64,000 nt of DNA, taken from Tolypothrix tenuis PCC 7101 (lineage in GTDB: Bacteria; Cyanobacteriota; Cyanobacteriia; Cyanobacteriales; Nostocaceae). Under the pieces are notes generated by a model. It was given only the letters and a program-made list of their open reading frames with translations, was not told where the DNA came from and did no database searches. Position 1 is the first letter of the stretch, and every line of letters begins with the position of its first letter. This document shows, piece by piece, positions 16,195 to 25,220 of this stretch. The stretch is from assembly GCF_002368295.1 (NCBI RefSeq), contig NZ_AP018248.1, positions 2,663,977 to 2,727,976 on the forward strand. Reading direction: 5' to 3'. A program made the position numbers and the translations under genes.

Positions 16195-16998
16195 TTATTT
16201 AACTTCCTGCATATTTTTCACAATCTTTGTAACCAAATTCCTAGGTGTAAATCTCACCATTTCTGCCAGAATTCTATTTTTCAACCCAGGAATAGCAACA
16301 GTTTTACCTTCCATTAAGGCACGATAACCGATTTTTGCTACTGTTTCTGCATCCATCATATTATTATTTTCTATTTGTTTAGCACCTGCAAGCCCTGTGC
16401 GTTCATGAAAAGCTGATTCTGTTGGCCCGGGACAAAGAGCTGTTACAGTGACACCTGTATTTTCTAATTCACTTGCTAGTGCTTGAGAGAATGATAAAAT
16501 ATAGGCTTTGGTAGCAAAATAAACTGCCATTAAAGGGCCTGGTTGAAAAGCAGCTGCAGAAGCAAGATTTAAGATTTTCCCCTCACCTTTGCTCACCATA
16601 TCTTTGAGAAATAACTTAGTTAAATGAGTCAGGGTGACTAAATTTACTTGCAGCATATCTAGCTCAGTATTCAAGTTAGTTTCACTAAATAAACCATGAA
16701 TACCAAATCCAGCATTATTTACTAGCACATCAATCTGAATAGATTCTTGTTGTAATTCTGCAAAAATCTCTTCTGGTGAAGTTTTTATAGATAAATCCTT
16801 AACTATAGGTTTTACACAAATGTCAAATTGCTGCCTAATTTTCTCAGTAACATCAGCTAGCCTTTGCGCCATGATATCTATTAATACAAGATTATAGTTA
16901 TTTTGGGCAAAAATATATGCCAATTCATAGCCAATCCCGTTAGCTGCGCCTGTAATCAGAACGGTTTTTTTGTAATTGTATTGCTGTGCTTTGTTCAT
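16195..16998 (-). CDS. SDR family oxidoreductase (DltE/YqjQ-like)
   Basis: 267 residues. Cofactor loop TGAANGIG near residue 17, then an acidic residue after the second strand (VLIDIMAQRL) suggesting NAD rather than NADP. VNNAGFGIHGLF, LNLASAAAFQPGP and the catalytic YFATK (Tyr-x3-Lys) are intact. PGPTESAFHERTG and the C-terminal KIGYRALMEGKTVAIPGLKN fit the DltE/YqjQ-type SDR group. The substrate is unknown. The gene stands alone. The 500 base gap behind its start (16999-17456) contains nothing I can identify. Confidence 0.87.
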   Translation of the reverse strand: MNKAQQYNYKKTVLITGAANGIGYELAYIFAQNNYNLVLIDIMAQRLADVTEKIRQQFDICVKPIVKDLSIKTSPEEIFAELQQESIQIDVLVNNAGFGIHGLFSETNLNTELDMLQVNLVTLTHLTKLFLKDMVSKGEGKILNLASAAAFQPGPLMAVYFATKAYILSFSQALASELENTGVTVTALCPGPTESAFHERTGLAGAKQIENNNMMDAETVAKIGYRALMEGKTVAIPGLKNRILAEMVRFTPRNLVTKIVKNMQEVK

Positions 16999-17456
16999 AA
17001 GAGAAAATATGTAGATTATACCTAATGGGTTTGGCGGTTCTAAAAATTATGCAAAATAATCGCGGAACAAAATAGAAATATTTAGCGTCCTTAATTTATT
17101 GGAAATATGAGTTACAAATTTTAGATTGTAACCCATAAAAACCAATAATTAAGCTCCTCTCTTTTGAATATAGTTCCATGACTATAAAGCTGTTGTATAT
17201 CTCAAGACAAACTGCAAATATCATAAAGTTATGGTTTGCCAACAATAGCTTTAACTAATACCAAAGTAGTATTCCGAAAATCTCTAGGATGATTTTTACT
17301 TTCCAGATGTCATCCAAATATAAAATGCGCTAGAATAGCCTATTTCTAATATATTGAGCGTTAATTGAGAGTGGCGATCGCTACAACTTCTCAACAGTTC
17401 CAATATCAAAATTAAGTTTAATTATGAACATATCTAAAACAGTATATTTATATAAG
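16999..17456. other. Non-coding gap before the exopolysaccharide cluster terminator
   Basis: AT-rich, no open frame with gene-like composition, and no repeat recognised. It presumably contains the promoter of the minus-strand SDR that starts at 16998. Confidence 0.4.
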
Positions 17457-17495
17457 CAAAAAAAATAATCATGTAATTTGAATTACATGATTATT
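17457..17495 (-). terminator. Rho-independent terminator after the wzx-like gene
   Basis: A perfect 15 base inverted repeat, AATAATCATGTAATT (17464-17478) with its inverse (17481-17495) and a 2 base loop. In the minus direction it is followed by a T-run (complement of the A-run at 17457-17463). It lies 31 bases past the stop of the minus-strand flippase gene and would end the exopolysaccharide transcript. Confidence 0.75.
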
Positions 17496-17525
17496 GCATT
17501 GAGGATTACTTGATGCAATCAATTT

Positions 17526-18935
17526 TTAAGCTGCCGACCGCCTAGCTGCCCAAATATCCAAAGGAATTTTACGAATACCCGGACAATAAATAAATATCGC
17601 TCCATAGCTAACAACCAGCACTCCCACTGCTGCAACTGGTGGTAAGAACACACCAGCAAACATAGAAATTGTCGAGACTAAGGTAATCCAAAAGGCATCC
17701 CAATAATCGGGTGAACCAAATAACTTAGCAATCGATTTATGAAGCAGGTAGAAGCTGGGTAAAGCCAAAATTTCTGACAAACCGTATCCCCACAATCCCA
17801 TTAGCGGGAGGAAAATTATGGTTGCTAACCATAGAACACCTACATACCAAGCGTTGCGATGAGCAATTTCATAGTTATGTCCTACAGCATACAAACTAGA
17901 TGTATGCAGTTCAAAAATCGCTCCTACCAAAACTCCTACTGCAATGAAGGGAAAGATTTGAGCACTGATTAACCACTTATGAGAGAACATTAAAGGAATT
18001 AACCAGGCAGAAGTACAAGAAAAAGCAGCACAAATCGGCCCAATTAATAGAGCCTGATATGTCATTCCTTTACTAATTGCCTTGCGCGTTTGTTCTGGCT
18101 TATCCACTAATTTCGCCATCACGCTAATGGACATCCGCCGCACCACCAAACGCAAGATTGCTAATTGCTCTGCCAATCGCATGGCAATACTGATGTAGCC
18201 AACTATCTCCGTACCGCCTAAACGACTCACTAATAAAGGCAATCGTAATCTTCTCAGGTTTAAAATGCCATCAGAGCCAGAATAGGTAAGTCCATAATTT
18301 ATGGCGGGTTTAACTACTTTCCATTGCCAACTCCAGCGCCAAGGAACGGGATAATAGTAGTACGCCATTACTAGTTGGACTAAATATCCCAAAACTGTGC
18401 CAATAATCGGCCCCCAATAGCCCCAGCCAATTAATACTAGGGGAATAGCCGAAACATACAACACCACACGAGACACTGCTTCTAACAAACCCACCTTGTC
18501 AAAACTCAGTTCTCGTTCCAACATACTAGTCGGAACTCGACTCACCATATCCATCCACAACGCAGGTAAGACGGCTTGTAATGCACCAGTCACCTCTGGC
18601 TCTTTTGTCCACCAGCCAACCAGGGGAGCAGCACACCACAATACAGCACAAATCGCTATTCCCAAAAAGTTATAAAATGCCTGGATTTGTGCGGGTTCTT
18701 CATCAGTAAGATTTGGCTGACGTACTAGGTAAACCTGCAATCCCAAACGGCAGACTTGATTTAAAAAATAAAAAATACTTAGAACAATAGTGACAATACC
18801 ATATAGTCCAGGGCCTAACATTCGAGCAATTACTAGTACATTCACCATTGAAAGGGCTGCAACTAGTAATTGTCTCAGTGTCATTGAGACACCGCCGCGA
18901 ATAATTTTTCCTTTAATATCTTTTGTATTAGGCAT
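17526..18935 (-). CDS. Wzx-type oligosaccharide flippase
   Basis: 469 residues, integral membrane with about 12-14 hydrophobic segments. The N-terminus GKIIRGGVSMTLRQLLVAAL and the following VLVIARMLGPGLYGIVTIVL are the standard opening of the polysaccharide biosynthesis (Wzx/MOP) exporters. It would flip undecaprenyl-linked repeat units across the plasma membrane for polymerisation. It is the last gene of a minus-strand run (Wzc, Wzy, Wzx), starting 82 bases after the polymerase gene and followed by a terminator. The length is normal, with no internal defects. Confidence 0.88.
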   Translation of the reverse strand: MPNTKDIKGKIIRGGVSMTLRQLLVAALSMVNVLVIARMLGPGLYGIVTIVLSIFYFLNQVCRLGLQVYLVRQPNLTDEEPAQIQAFYNFLGIAICAVLWCAAPLVGWWTKEPEVTGALQAVLPALWMDMVSRVPTSMLERELSFDKVGLLEAVSRVVLYVSAIPLVLIGWGYWGPIIGTVLGYLVQLVMAYYYYPVPWRWSWQWKVVKPAINYGLTYSGSDGILNLRRLRLPLLVSRLGGTEIVGYISIAMRLAEQLAILRLVVRRMSISVMAKLVDKPEQTRKAISKGMTYQALLIGPICAAFSCTSAWLIPLMFSHKWLISAQIFPFIAVGVLVGAIFELHTSSLYAVGHNYEIAHRNAWYVGVLWLATIIFLPLMGLWGYGLSEILALPSFYLLHKSIAKLFGSPDYWDAFWITLVSTISMFAGVFLPPVAAVGVLVVSYGAIFIYCPGIRKIPLDIWAARRSAA

Positions 18936-19017
18936 TTATAGAAACATCTTGATTTTAGTTAATAATGATGGGATGAGATTGATGCATGATAATTTCTGCT
19001 GGAATTACCAGAATTCA

Positions 19018-20520
19018 TTATTCAGAGCGTGACAAGCGGCGGCGAGTAGAATTCCTTTGATAATTAAAATATTTCGGTTTTGTAGATGTAGCTGAATCAA
19101 CTTCAGCATTGATCGGTTTATCCCAATCCCAGCCAGCTACAGCTAATAAAGTCCACCAGTAGAAAAATAGAGTAGTGTGATTCCAAACATTTCCTGCTAA
19201 CATCCCTACTAACATAGAGACAAGAAACGCTAGCATAATAAAACAGAGATTGCGTTTCGATGAATTAGGTGGAACAGAGTAAGCTAGTTGGAACAGACGA
19301 ACAAATAGGGCACCAATTAAAAACAAAAATAGAATAAATCCAAAAATCCCTTCTTCAGCCAAAAATCTCACATAATCGTTATGAGAATAGCTAGCAAGGG
19401 GAGTTAAGAACCTAGAGGTGTCTAATCCATATCCTAAAAGTGGTGAATACTTCCATTTTTCTAGTAAGAATGTCCACTGAGCAATCCGCCAGTTAAAACT
19501 ATTGCCATCATCCCATTGCAACAAAATTGCGCGAGATACATCAATATCTGGGTTTAATAGTGGTGTGCCATACAAAGATTGCAAACGCTCTTGCCCCATA
19601 GGTGAGCTAGCAAAGAAAAATAACACCAACCCAAACAGTAAAATACCGCCAATTAAGTTGACTATATTCATTTTTGGTGCGACTAATGCTGGAATAAAAG
19701 CAACCAGCATCATTAACCCTGTTAATGATTTACTACTAACTAAGAAAAAAGCCAGCGCTGCAACTAATATTAGCCAAGGTAAACGTTGCTTTACTTGCCC
19801 TACTTTCCAAAGTGCAACACCAAGAAAAAACAAAGTGAATGTCGCAAAAGCATTGGGATGTCCCAAAGTTCCATTCATCCGCGATCCAGCTTCAATAGCG
19901 TATCCGCTTTGAAATACTAGAAACGAAGGCAGCATTGATGGTGGTAACAAGATTTGCAAAGTAGCTGCGGTGATGGGAATAATCAAACTTAAGAATAAGT
20001 AAGAAATTACTTTCTCTGCTGTTAGTCGATCCTTAAGTTGCATCACTAACAGGTAAATCATCAATCCCGAAAATACTCTGATCCATTCCCGCATAGCTAC
20101 TGGTAAGTATGAGGCTCCTAGCCCTAACCCACCTATTGCTTGTAAAACTACCCATAATCCTTGCAGAGCAATCCATCCCGCTAGCAACCACCAAAATCCA
20201 TCGGTATGTATTTTTTGTCTGCGAAGCAAGAGAACTGCCACATAAAGCAATGCCAAGATATCTATTCCTACAGCAAATGCAGCAGGTAGTTGCTGATCAG
20301 AAAAGGCATCTAAAGCACTGCGTAAAATTAATAAACCTAAAACGGTTTGCTCAAAGTTTTTAAAGAAATTGATGAGGATAGCAATAGCAACAAAAAGCAC
20401 AAATATGTACAGTGGTTGTAAGTTTGCAACCACACCAAAAATAATGCTAAGAATAAGTCCTAAAATACTAATCCAAATGGTAGGACGAAAAAGAATATTG
20501 CTACCTTGATCTATTGCCAT
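19018..20520 (-). CDS. O-antigen ligase/Wzy-type polymerase
   Basis: 500 residues with about 11-12 membrane segments and a large periplasmic loop. The Wzy_C signature is clear: LLGYGLDTSRFLTPLASYSHNDYVR then FLAEEGIFGFILFLFLIGAL, with the conserved His-Asn pair and the E-x-G-x-x-G turn. These proteins polymerise or ligate repeat units on the periplasmic face of the inner membrane. Position between a Wzc-like kinase and a Wzx-like flippase fits a Wzy polymerase of an exopolysaccharide. Ligase and polymerase cannot be told apart by sequence. Confidence 0.87.
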   Translation of the reverse strand: MAIDQGSNILFRPTIWISILGLILSIIFGVVANLQPLYIFVLFVAIAILINFFKNFEQTVLGLLILRSALDAFSDQQLPAAFAVGIDILALLYVAVLLLRRQKIHTDGFWWLLAGWIALQGLWVVLQAIGGLGLGASYLPVAMREWIRVFSGLMIYLLVMQLKDRLTAEKVISYLFLSLIIPITAATLQILLPPSMLPSFLVFQSGYAIEAGSRMNGTLGHPNAFATFTLFFLGVALWKVGQVKQRLPWLILVAALAFFLVSSKSLTGLMMLVAFIPALVAPKMNIVNLIGGILLFGLVLFFFASSPMGQERLQSLYGTPLLNPDIDVSRAILLQWDDGNSFNWRIAQWTFLLEKWKYSPLLGYGLDTSRFLTPLASYSHNDYVRFLAEEGIFGFILFLFLIGALFVRLFQLAYSVPPNSSKRNLCFIMLAFLVSMLVGMLAGNVWNHTTLFFYWWTLLAVAGWDWDKPINAEVDSATSTKPKYFNYQRNSTRRRLSRSE

Positions 20521-20646
20521 TATCTGTCAAATATGTATTTGTCTCATCCGAAAAGCTGCACAATAAAAACTCAGAAGAACTGCTATAGCACCCCGTAAAT
20601 TGAGCCAATATCTAAGTAAAAGGCTGGCAAAATTATTATTCTTGTA

Positions 20647-22848
20647 CTAGCCAGTATGTTTGCCTGTTTCCTTAACCATTGACCATGAGGAAGAATGTTC
20701 AGCTGCTGCTAATTGCTTTCTTTCAACAGTAGAAGCAAGTGCAGGAGGAGCTTTTTCTAGTGGTAGTACAGTTTCATTCATGACTACGCCCAAAACAACG
20801 CTACCACTCTTTTGTAAGTTAGATATTGCTTGCATAGCAGCATCTCTAGAGGTAGTGTTAGGCTTAACAACTAGAAGTACACCATCTGAAAATTGGCTTA
20901 AGGTAGCAGCATCTGCAGAATTTTTGATGGGAGCAGAATCAACGATTACATAATCATAATGTTTTGCCGCTTCTTCCAAAAGCTCCGCCATCGCATCTGT
21001 CTCAATAATCATAGATGGGCGATCGGGGATTTTACCAGAGCCTAGTACTGATAAATTGGGAATTGCTGTTTGTTGAACTGCATTCTGCCAAGGCACATTC
21101 TCTGTAATGACTTCTGTTAATCCTAGGGAAGAAGGCAGATTCAGCAAACTTTCATACATGGGATATTGAAAGTCTGCATTGATAATTAATGTGCGTCTTG
21201 ATAAAATTCCGGCTACAGCAGCTAAATGTAATGCTACTGAAGATTTTCCTTCTCCACCACTGACACTGCTAATAACGATAACTCTGGCGCTCTCTTTACC
21301 AGCAGATTCTAAGGTTTTGAGCAACATCCGGTATGGCTCTACAGAGTCGGAGGTATCCAACAAATTGTTGAGGTCTGCCAAACTAGAGGTTGCAGGTGAA
21401 AATTTGGGTAATACTCCGATTACAGGAGTTTCTAGCCAAGCTTCAACTTCAGATGTATCGCGCAATGTGGAAGCCATGAGTTCCCGAATTAATACCATTG
21501 CGCCAGCCGCAATAATGGCAATGACGGTACTGAGTACTATAATTACCAGGGGTCTTGGTGAAACTGGATCGGTAGGAATTTCAGCTTGTCCAATAATCCG
21601 GATGTTGCTGAGGATTTGTCCTTCTGCAATCCGGGCTTCTTCTAGCTTATCTTCTAAGGCTTTGAGAGCTTTATCAGCTTTTTCGCGTTCCCGAGTCAAG
21701 CTTACCAATGCTTGTTGAGAAGAGGGAATTTTTGCTACACGCGATCGCAAACGCTGGATGTCAGACTGGACGACGTTGAGCTTATTTTCTAAGCCCTGAC
21801 GTTCAATATGACTGGTGATATACAAAGACATTAAGTCTTGGCTTAATTGGTTAGAGGCAACTTGGCTAGAAGATACCGCTTGATTTGCAGGAACTATTTG
21901 TGATAGTTGTTGATTATACAAAGAACGTAGTTCGTCTCGCTTATGTAACAGCGCTAAAACATTAGGATGTTCGTCTGTCCACCGGAAGCGAGCATCTGTG
22001 AGTGCTACTTCTACACTTGTAAGTTGTCTTTGCAGTTCTTTGAGCTGTTCATCTTGCCCAACACGACCAGCAACGTATGCCCCTTGAGAATCATTTACCC
22101 CCACTACTTGTTGTAATGATTGGTCTTTGTTTCTAGCTTCTTGCAATTGGGCGCGCAGCTGCCTTTCCTGATTTTCTAGCTCTGTTAAGCTTTCAATTAA
22201 ACCTTGAGTTTGGGTTTCTGATGCCACTAAAGAATAGGTTTCCCGATATCTTCTTTCTGCGATCTCAGCTTGTTTGAGCTTGATTTGTTGTTGAGCGATT
22301 TGCTCTTCCAGAAACTTGCGTACTGATGAAGCTTCTGTGCGAATTAGCTTAGTGTTTTCCACCATCACCAACTTGGCAATCTCGTTTAACAGATCGGCTG
22401 ATACTTTGGGATAGGGGTTTTGATAGCTAATTTGCAACAGATTCGTTGCCGGTATAATTTCTACCCTAATGGCTTGCTGTAATTGCTCAATTGTGGGTAG
22501 CTTCTCGACTGGTATTTCACTATTTTTCTGAAATTTTTTGAGCGCACTCCGCAGAACTTGAGGAGATTTTACTAATTCTGCTTGTGTTGCTACTGGGTCA
22601 GCAGCTTTACTAGGTGCTTTATTATTAATATCTGTTAATGCTTGGCCTAGAGATGTTAGACCAACTTCTTTTTGCCCAACAAGTAGTCTTATTGATGTTT
22701 CATATAAACGAGGTGAAATTGCAAAACTAATTGCAGCTACACCTACTAATACAGATACAAAAGTTAATGCCGCCGCCCAAGAATGACGTTTAATAGCGGA
22801 TGTTGAAGATAAAGGAAAAGCAGCTTTACCCATTAATGTGCCTGCCAA
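20647..22848 (-). CDS. Wzc-like polysaccharide co-polymerase/BY-type tyrosine autokinase
   Basis: 733 residues. An N-terminal Wzz (chain-length) domain follows a membrane helix at about 24-44. A long coiled-coil region (roughly 165-410) extends into the periplasm, and a second helix lies near 437-455. The cytoplasmic BY-kinase domain has Walker A SSVSGGEGKSS (Lys535), Walker A' TLIINADFQYP and Walker B YDYVIVDSAPI. The C-terminal tail lacks a tyrosine cluster, which is unusual for Wzc and suggests phosphorylation elsewhere or none. It controls polymer length and export together with Wzy and Wzx encoded just downstream. The sugar transferase gene lies 94 bases upstream. Confidence 0.9.
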   Translation of the reverse strand: MAGTLMGKAAFPLSSTSAIKRHSWAAALTFVSVLVGVAAISFAISPRLYETSIRLLVGQKEVGLTSLGQALTDINNKAPSKAADPVATQAELVKSPQVLRSALKKFQKNSEIPVEKLPTIEQLQQAIRVEIIPATNLLQISYQNPYPKVSADLLNEIAKLVMVENTKLIRTEASSVRKFLEEQIAQQQIKLKQAEIAERRYRETYSLVASETQTQGLIESLTELENQERQLRAQLQEARNKDQSLQQVVGVNDSQGAYVAGRVGQDEQLKELQRQLTSVEVALTDARFRWTDEHPNVLALLHKRDELRSLYNQQLSQIVPANQAVSSSQVASNQLSQDLMSLYITSHIERQGLENKLNVVQSDIQRLRSRVAKIPSSQQALVSLTREREKADKALKALEDKLEEARIAEGQILSNIRIIGQAEIPTDPVSPRPLVIIVLSTVIAIIAAGAMVLIRELMASTLRDTSEVEAWLETPVIGVLPKFSPATSSLADLNNLLDTSDSVEPYRMLLKTLESAGKESARVIVISSVSGGEGKSSVALHLAAVAGILSRRTLIINADFQYPMYESLLNLPSSLGLTEVITENVPWQNAVQQTAIPNLSVLGSGKIPDRPSMIIETDAMAELLEEAAKHYDYVIVDSAPIKNSADAATLSQFSDGVLLVVKPNTTSRDAAMQAISNLQKSGSVVLGVVMNETVLPLEKAPPALASTVERKQLAAAEHSSSWSMVKETGKHTG

Positions 22849-22942
22849 GATTTCGCTTTGAAAGTATACTAAAACTGGTTAAAGTAAATTTCTTTAACGT
22901 AGAAAATACTATAGGTTAATAATTATGTTAACAGATAAATAG

Positions 22943-23593
22943 TTAGTATGCTCCTTTGCTCTTTAAGACTACATGAATTGTTTTTAAAATTAATTTGAGA
23001 TCGTAAATAACAGACCACTTTTTCTGATATTCTAGATCCATTTTGACAATATCTTCAAAATCTTCTATATGAGAACGTCCATTAACTTGCCATTCACCTG
23101 TAATTCCAGGTTTAACTAGCAACCTTTGAAAGTGGTGGAGTTCATAATTCATCACTTCATCAACAGTGGGAGGACGAGTACCAACTAAACTCATATCACC
23201 TTGCAAAACATTCCAGAATTGAGGTAATTCGTCTAAGCTGGTGCGGCGTAAGAAAGAGCCAACGCGAGTAATTCGGGGATCTTGAGCATTCTTGAAAATA
23301 TGTCCCTTAGCCTGATTTGGCACTAGATGCTTCAGATATTCGGCATTAGGAAGCATCGTCCGGAACTTCCAGATACGAAAATTTTTGCCGTTTAAACCAC
23401 AACGAGTCTGACTGTAAAAAATTGGGCCGGAACTATCTAATTTGATAGCGATCGCTATTGGTATAGCTACTAATAAAGTAAGAGATAAACCAATGAGCGC
23501 ACCCACAATATCTATCAATCGTTTTACTAAACTCGTAGCCGAAGGATGTACCCTTTGTGCAAAATTAGCACTCGTTTGAAGATGAATCTGCAT
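22943..23593 (-). CDS. Undecaprenyl-phosphate sugar transferase (initiating, WcaJ/HepC-like)
   Basis: 216 residues of the bacterial sugar transferase family. One N-terminal membrane hairpin (LIDIVGALIGLSLTLLVAIP) precedes the conserved cytosolic domain: SGPIFYSQTRCGLNGKNF, RIWKFRTM, RRTSLDELPQFWNVLQGDMS, LVGTRPP and KPGITGEWQVNGRS. These enzymes transfer a sugar-1-phosphate to undecaprenyl phosphate and start each repeat unit. Compared with WcaJ it lacks the large N-terminal membrane region, so it is the short form. It opens the sub-operon with the Wzc, Wzy and Wzx genes. Confidence 0.92.
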   Translation of the reverse strand: MQIHLQTSANFAQRVHPSATSLVKRLIDIVGALIGLSLTLLVAIPIAIAIKLDSSGPIFYSQTRCGLNGKNFRIWKFRTMLPNAEYLKHLVPNQAKGHIFKNAQDPRITRVGSFLRRTSLDELPQFWNVLQGDMSLVGTRPPTVDEVMNYELHHFQRLLVKPGITGEWQVNGRSHIEDFEDIVKMDLEYQKKWSVIYDLKLILKTIHVVLKSKGAY

Positions 23594-23657
23594 GGACTTT
23601 TAGTAACAGCGAACTATGACATTTAAATTGACAAAATGAAGAATTAATCACAGAAAG

Positions 23658-23833
23658 TTCGCCCATTTTTGTGGCTCAAGAAGTAGTGCAATAACCTTGC
23701 GATCGCGGCTCCCGAGAAATCAAGTTTTTGGATAGTGATGAGTGGGGAACCAATACCCAAAATTAATTCGCAAATGGCGATGGCAAATATGCTTTCGTTT
23801 CGTCTTGTTTCTCAAGCCTAAAAAATGGGCGAA
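23658..23833. repeat. Long imperfect inverted repeat between sugar transferase and glycosyltransferase genes
   Basis: The left arm from 23658 (TTCGCCCATTTTTGTGGCTC) and the right arm ending 23833 (TCAAGCCTAAAAAATGGGCGAA read in pieces) are imperfect inverses over about 25 bases and enclose ~125 bases without a frame. It could be a MITE-like insertion or a structured leader of the downstream sugar transferase mRNA. Flanks show no obvious target duplication. Confidence 0.5.
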
Positions 23834-23964
23834 TTATACGAATTTGGGATTGGAGATTGAAAAGCTGGAACCTAATACTGTTTTCAGATTTTCAAAAGAT
23901 AGTACATAACCCAATGCTGATGGTTACTTAAAACCACTCTTGCTGTTAACTGTATGCATGGAAT

Positions 23965-25191
23965 TTATGCATATACTCCCGAAAATTGACCTTGTTCACT
24001 TTGCCAATTTTCTAACAATTCAGTGTAAATACCATTCACAACATAACGAGCGTCATAGGGTTTAACTACGCGCACACATGCTTCCGAGGGATAATTTTCC
24101 GGATTCCTTAATACCTTTCTCCACTGATCGGCGATCGCTACTGGAGTTTGTTCTTCACAGACAATACCACTATCTGCGGTGAGGAAATTGGGTGTTTCAC
24201 CCGCACGAGTTGTCACAACAGGTGTTCCACAGGCCAGTGCTTCAATACTACCCCGGCATAATCCTTCGTAAGCACTCGTTAACACAAACATACTAGAAAC
24301 TCGATATAAATCTGCGAGCTTTGCTTGTGCAAGTGGTGGAAGTAGCGTGACTCTATTCGACAACTCTAAACGAGTAATTTCCGCACGTACATCTTCTTCT
24401 AACTCACCCTGACCCACAATTAATAAGTGAGCCTGAGGATCGTTAAGCGCCGCAAAGGAACGAATCAATAATAGTGGCTGCTTTTGTGGATGCAGACGAC
24501 CAGCAAACAAGATAAACCGAGTATCAGTTGATAGCCCCAACTCTTGTGCTTGCTTGATTCTAGCTGCTTCTCGTTCGCTAGAACTTAAAGAATAGAAAAC
24601 ATCTCCATCCACAGTATTGGGTAGATAGGAAATCCGTTCTGTAATATCTGAGTAACGCTGTTGATATTGTTTTGCAGCTTTAGTATTGCAGGAGAGGATG
24701 CGATCAAACTGGCGTACTAACCGGCTTTCCAGCGCGTAATAAGCTGCAGGGAAATATCGCCAGAGAATACCGCCTCCCTCGCTTGAGCCTTTTATTTCCT
24801 GCTCAATATCATTATGAATATAAAAAATTCTCTTGCCAGACCAGCCAGAGGCAGCTATTGTCGGTTCTATGCGATGGAATTGCATAAAGTCCGATGAGAA
24901 ATCGCGCCCTAATAGTGCCATTGTATACTTAACTGTGGTAGGCACTAAACCGCGAATATTGTCGTTCTTTAGCTCAATTAAGGGCATGAACGAAAACTTT
25001 CTGCCAAATAACTCAGCGTCAGACCACTGACCCACAGGCATATTTGGATCGCCATTACCTGTTCCCACTAGGCGGATGTGGAACTCCTTAGGCGCATATT
25101 TGATTACATAACGGATACAAGTCTGGATACCGCCAATGGTAGGATTCCAGGGATTAAATTGATAGAAAATTGTGAGAGTAGGCTGACTCAT
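23965..25191 (-). CDS. Glycosyltransferase family 4
   Basis: 408 residues, GT-B fold. The C-terminal donor half contains RFILFAGRLHPQKQPLLLIR, AHLLIVGQGELEEDVRAEIT and the EX7E region SAYEGLCRGSIEALACGTPV, which is GT4-type. The N-terminal acceptor half starts TLTIFYQFNPWNPTIGGIQT. It should add one sugar to the lipid-linked repeat unit at the cytosolic face. It lies 29 bases downstream of another GT4 gene (25221-26393) on the same strand and 371 bases upstream of the sugar transferase. Sugar specificity cannot be inferred. Confidence 0.9.
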   Translation of the reverse strand: MSQPTLTIFYQFNPWNPTIGGIQTCIRYVIKYAPKEFHIRLVGTGNGDPNMPVGQWSDAELFGRKFSFMPLIELKNDNIRGLVPTTVKYTMALLGRDFSSDFMQFHRIEPTIAASGWSGKRIFYIHNDIEQEIKGSSEGGGILWRYFPAAYYALESRLVRQFDRILSCNTKAAKQYQQRYSDITERISYLPNTVDGDVFYSLSSSEREAARIKQAQELGLSTDTRFILFAGRLHPQKQPLLLIRSFAALNDPQAHLLIVGQGELEEDVRAEITRLELSNRVTLLPPLAQAKLADLYRVSSMFVLTSAYEGLCRGSIEALACGTPVVTTRAGETPNFLTADSGIVCEEQTPVAIADQWRKVLRNPENYPSEACVRVVKPYDARYVVNGIYTELLENWQSEQGQFSGVYA

Positions 25192-25220
25192 AATTAGACT
25201 CCTTCATTCTTACCATTGGC

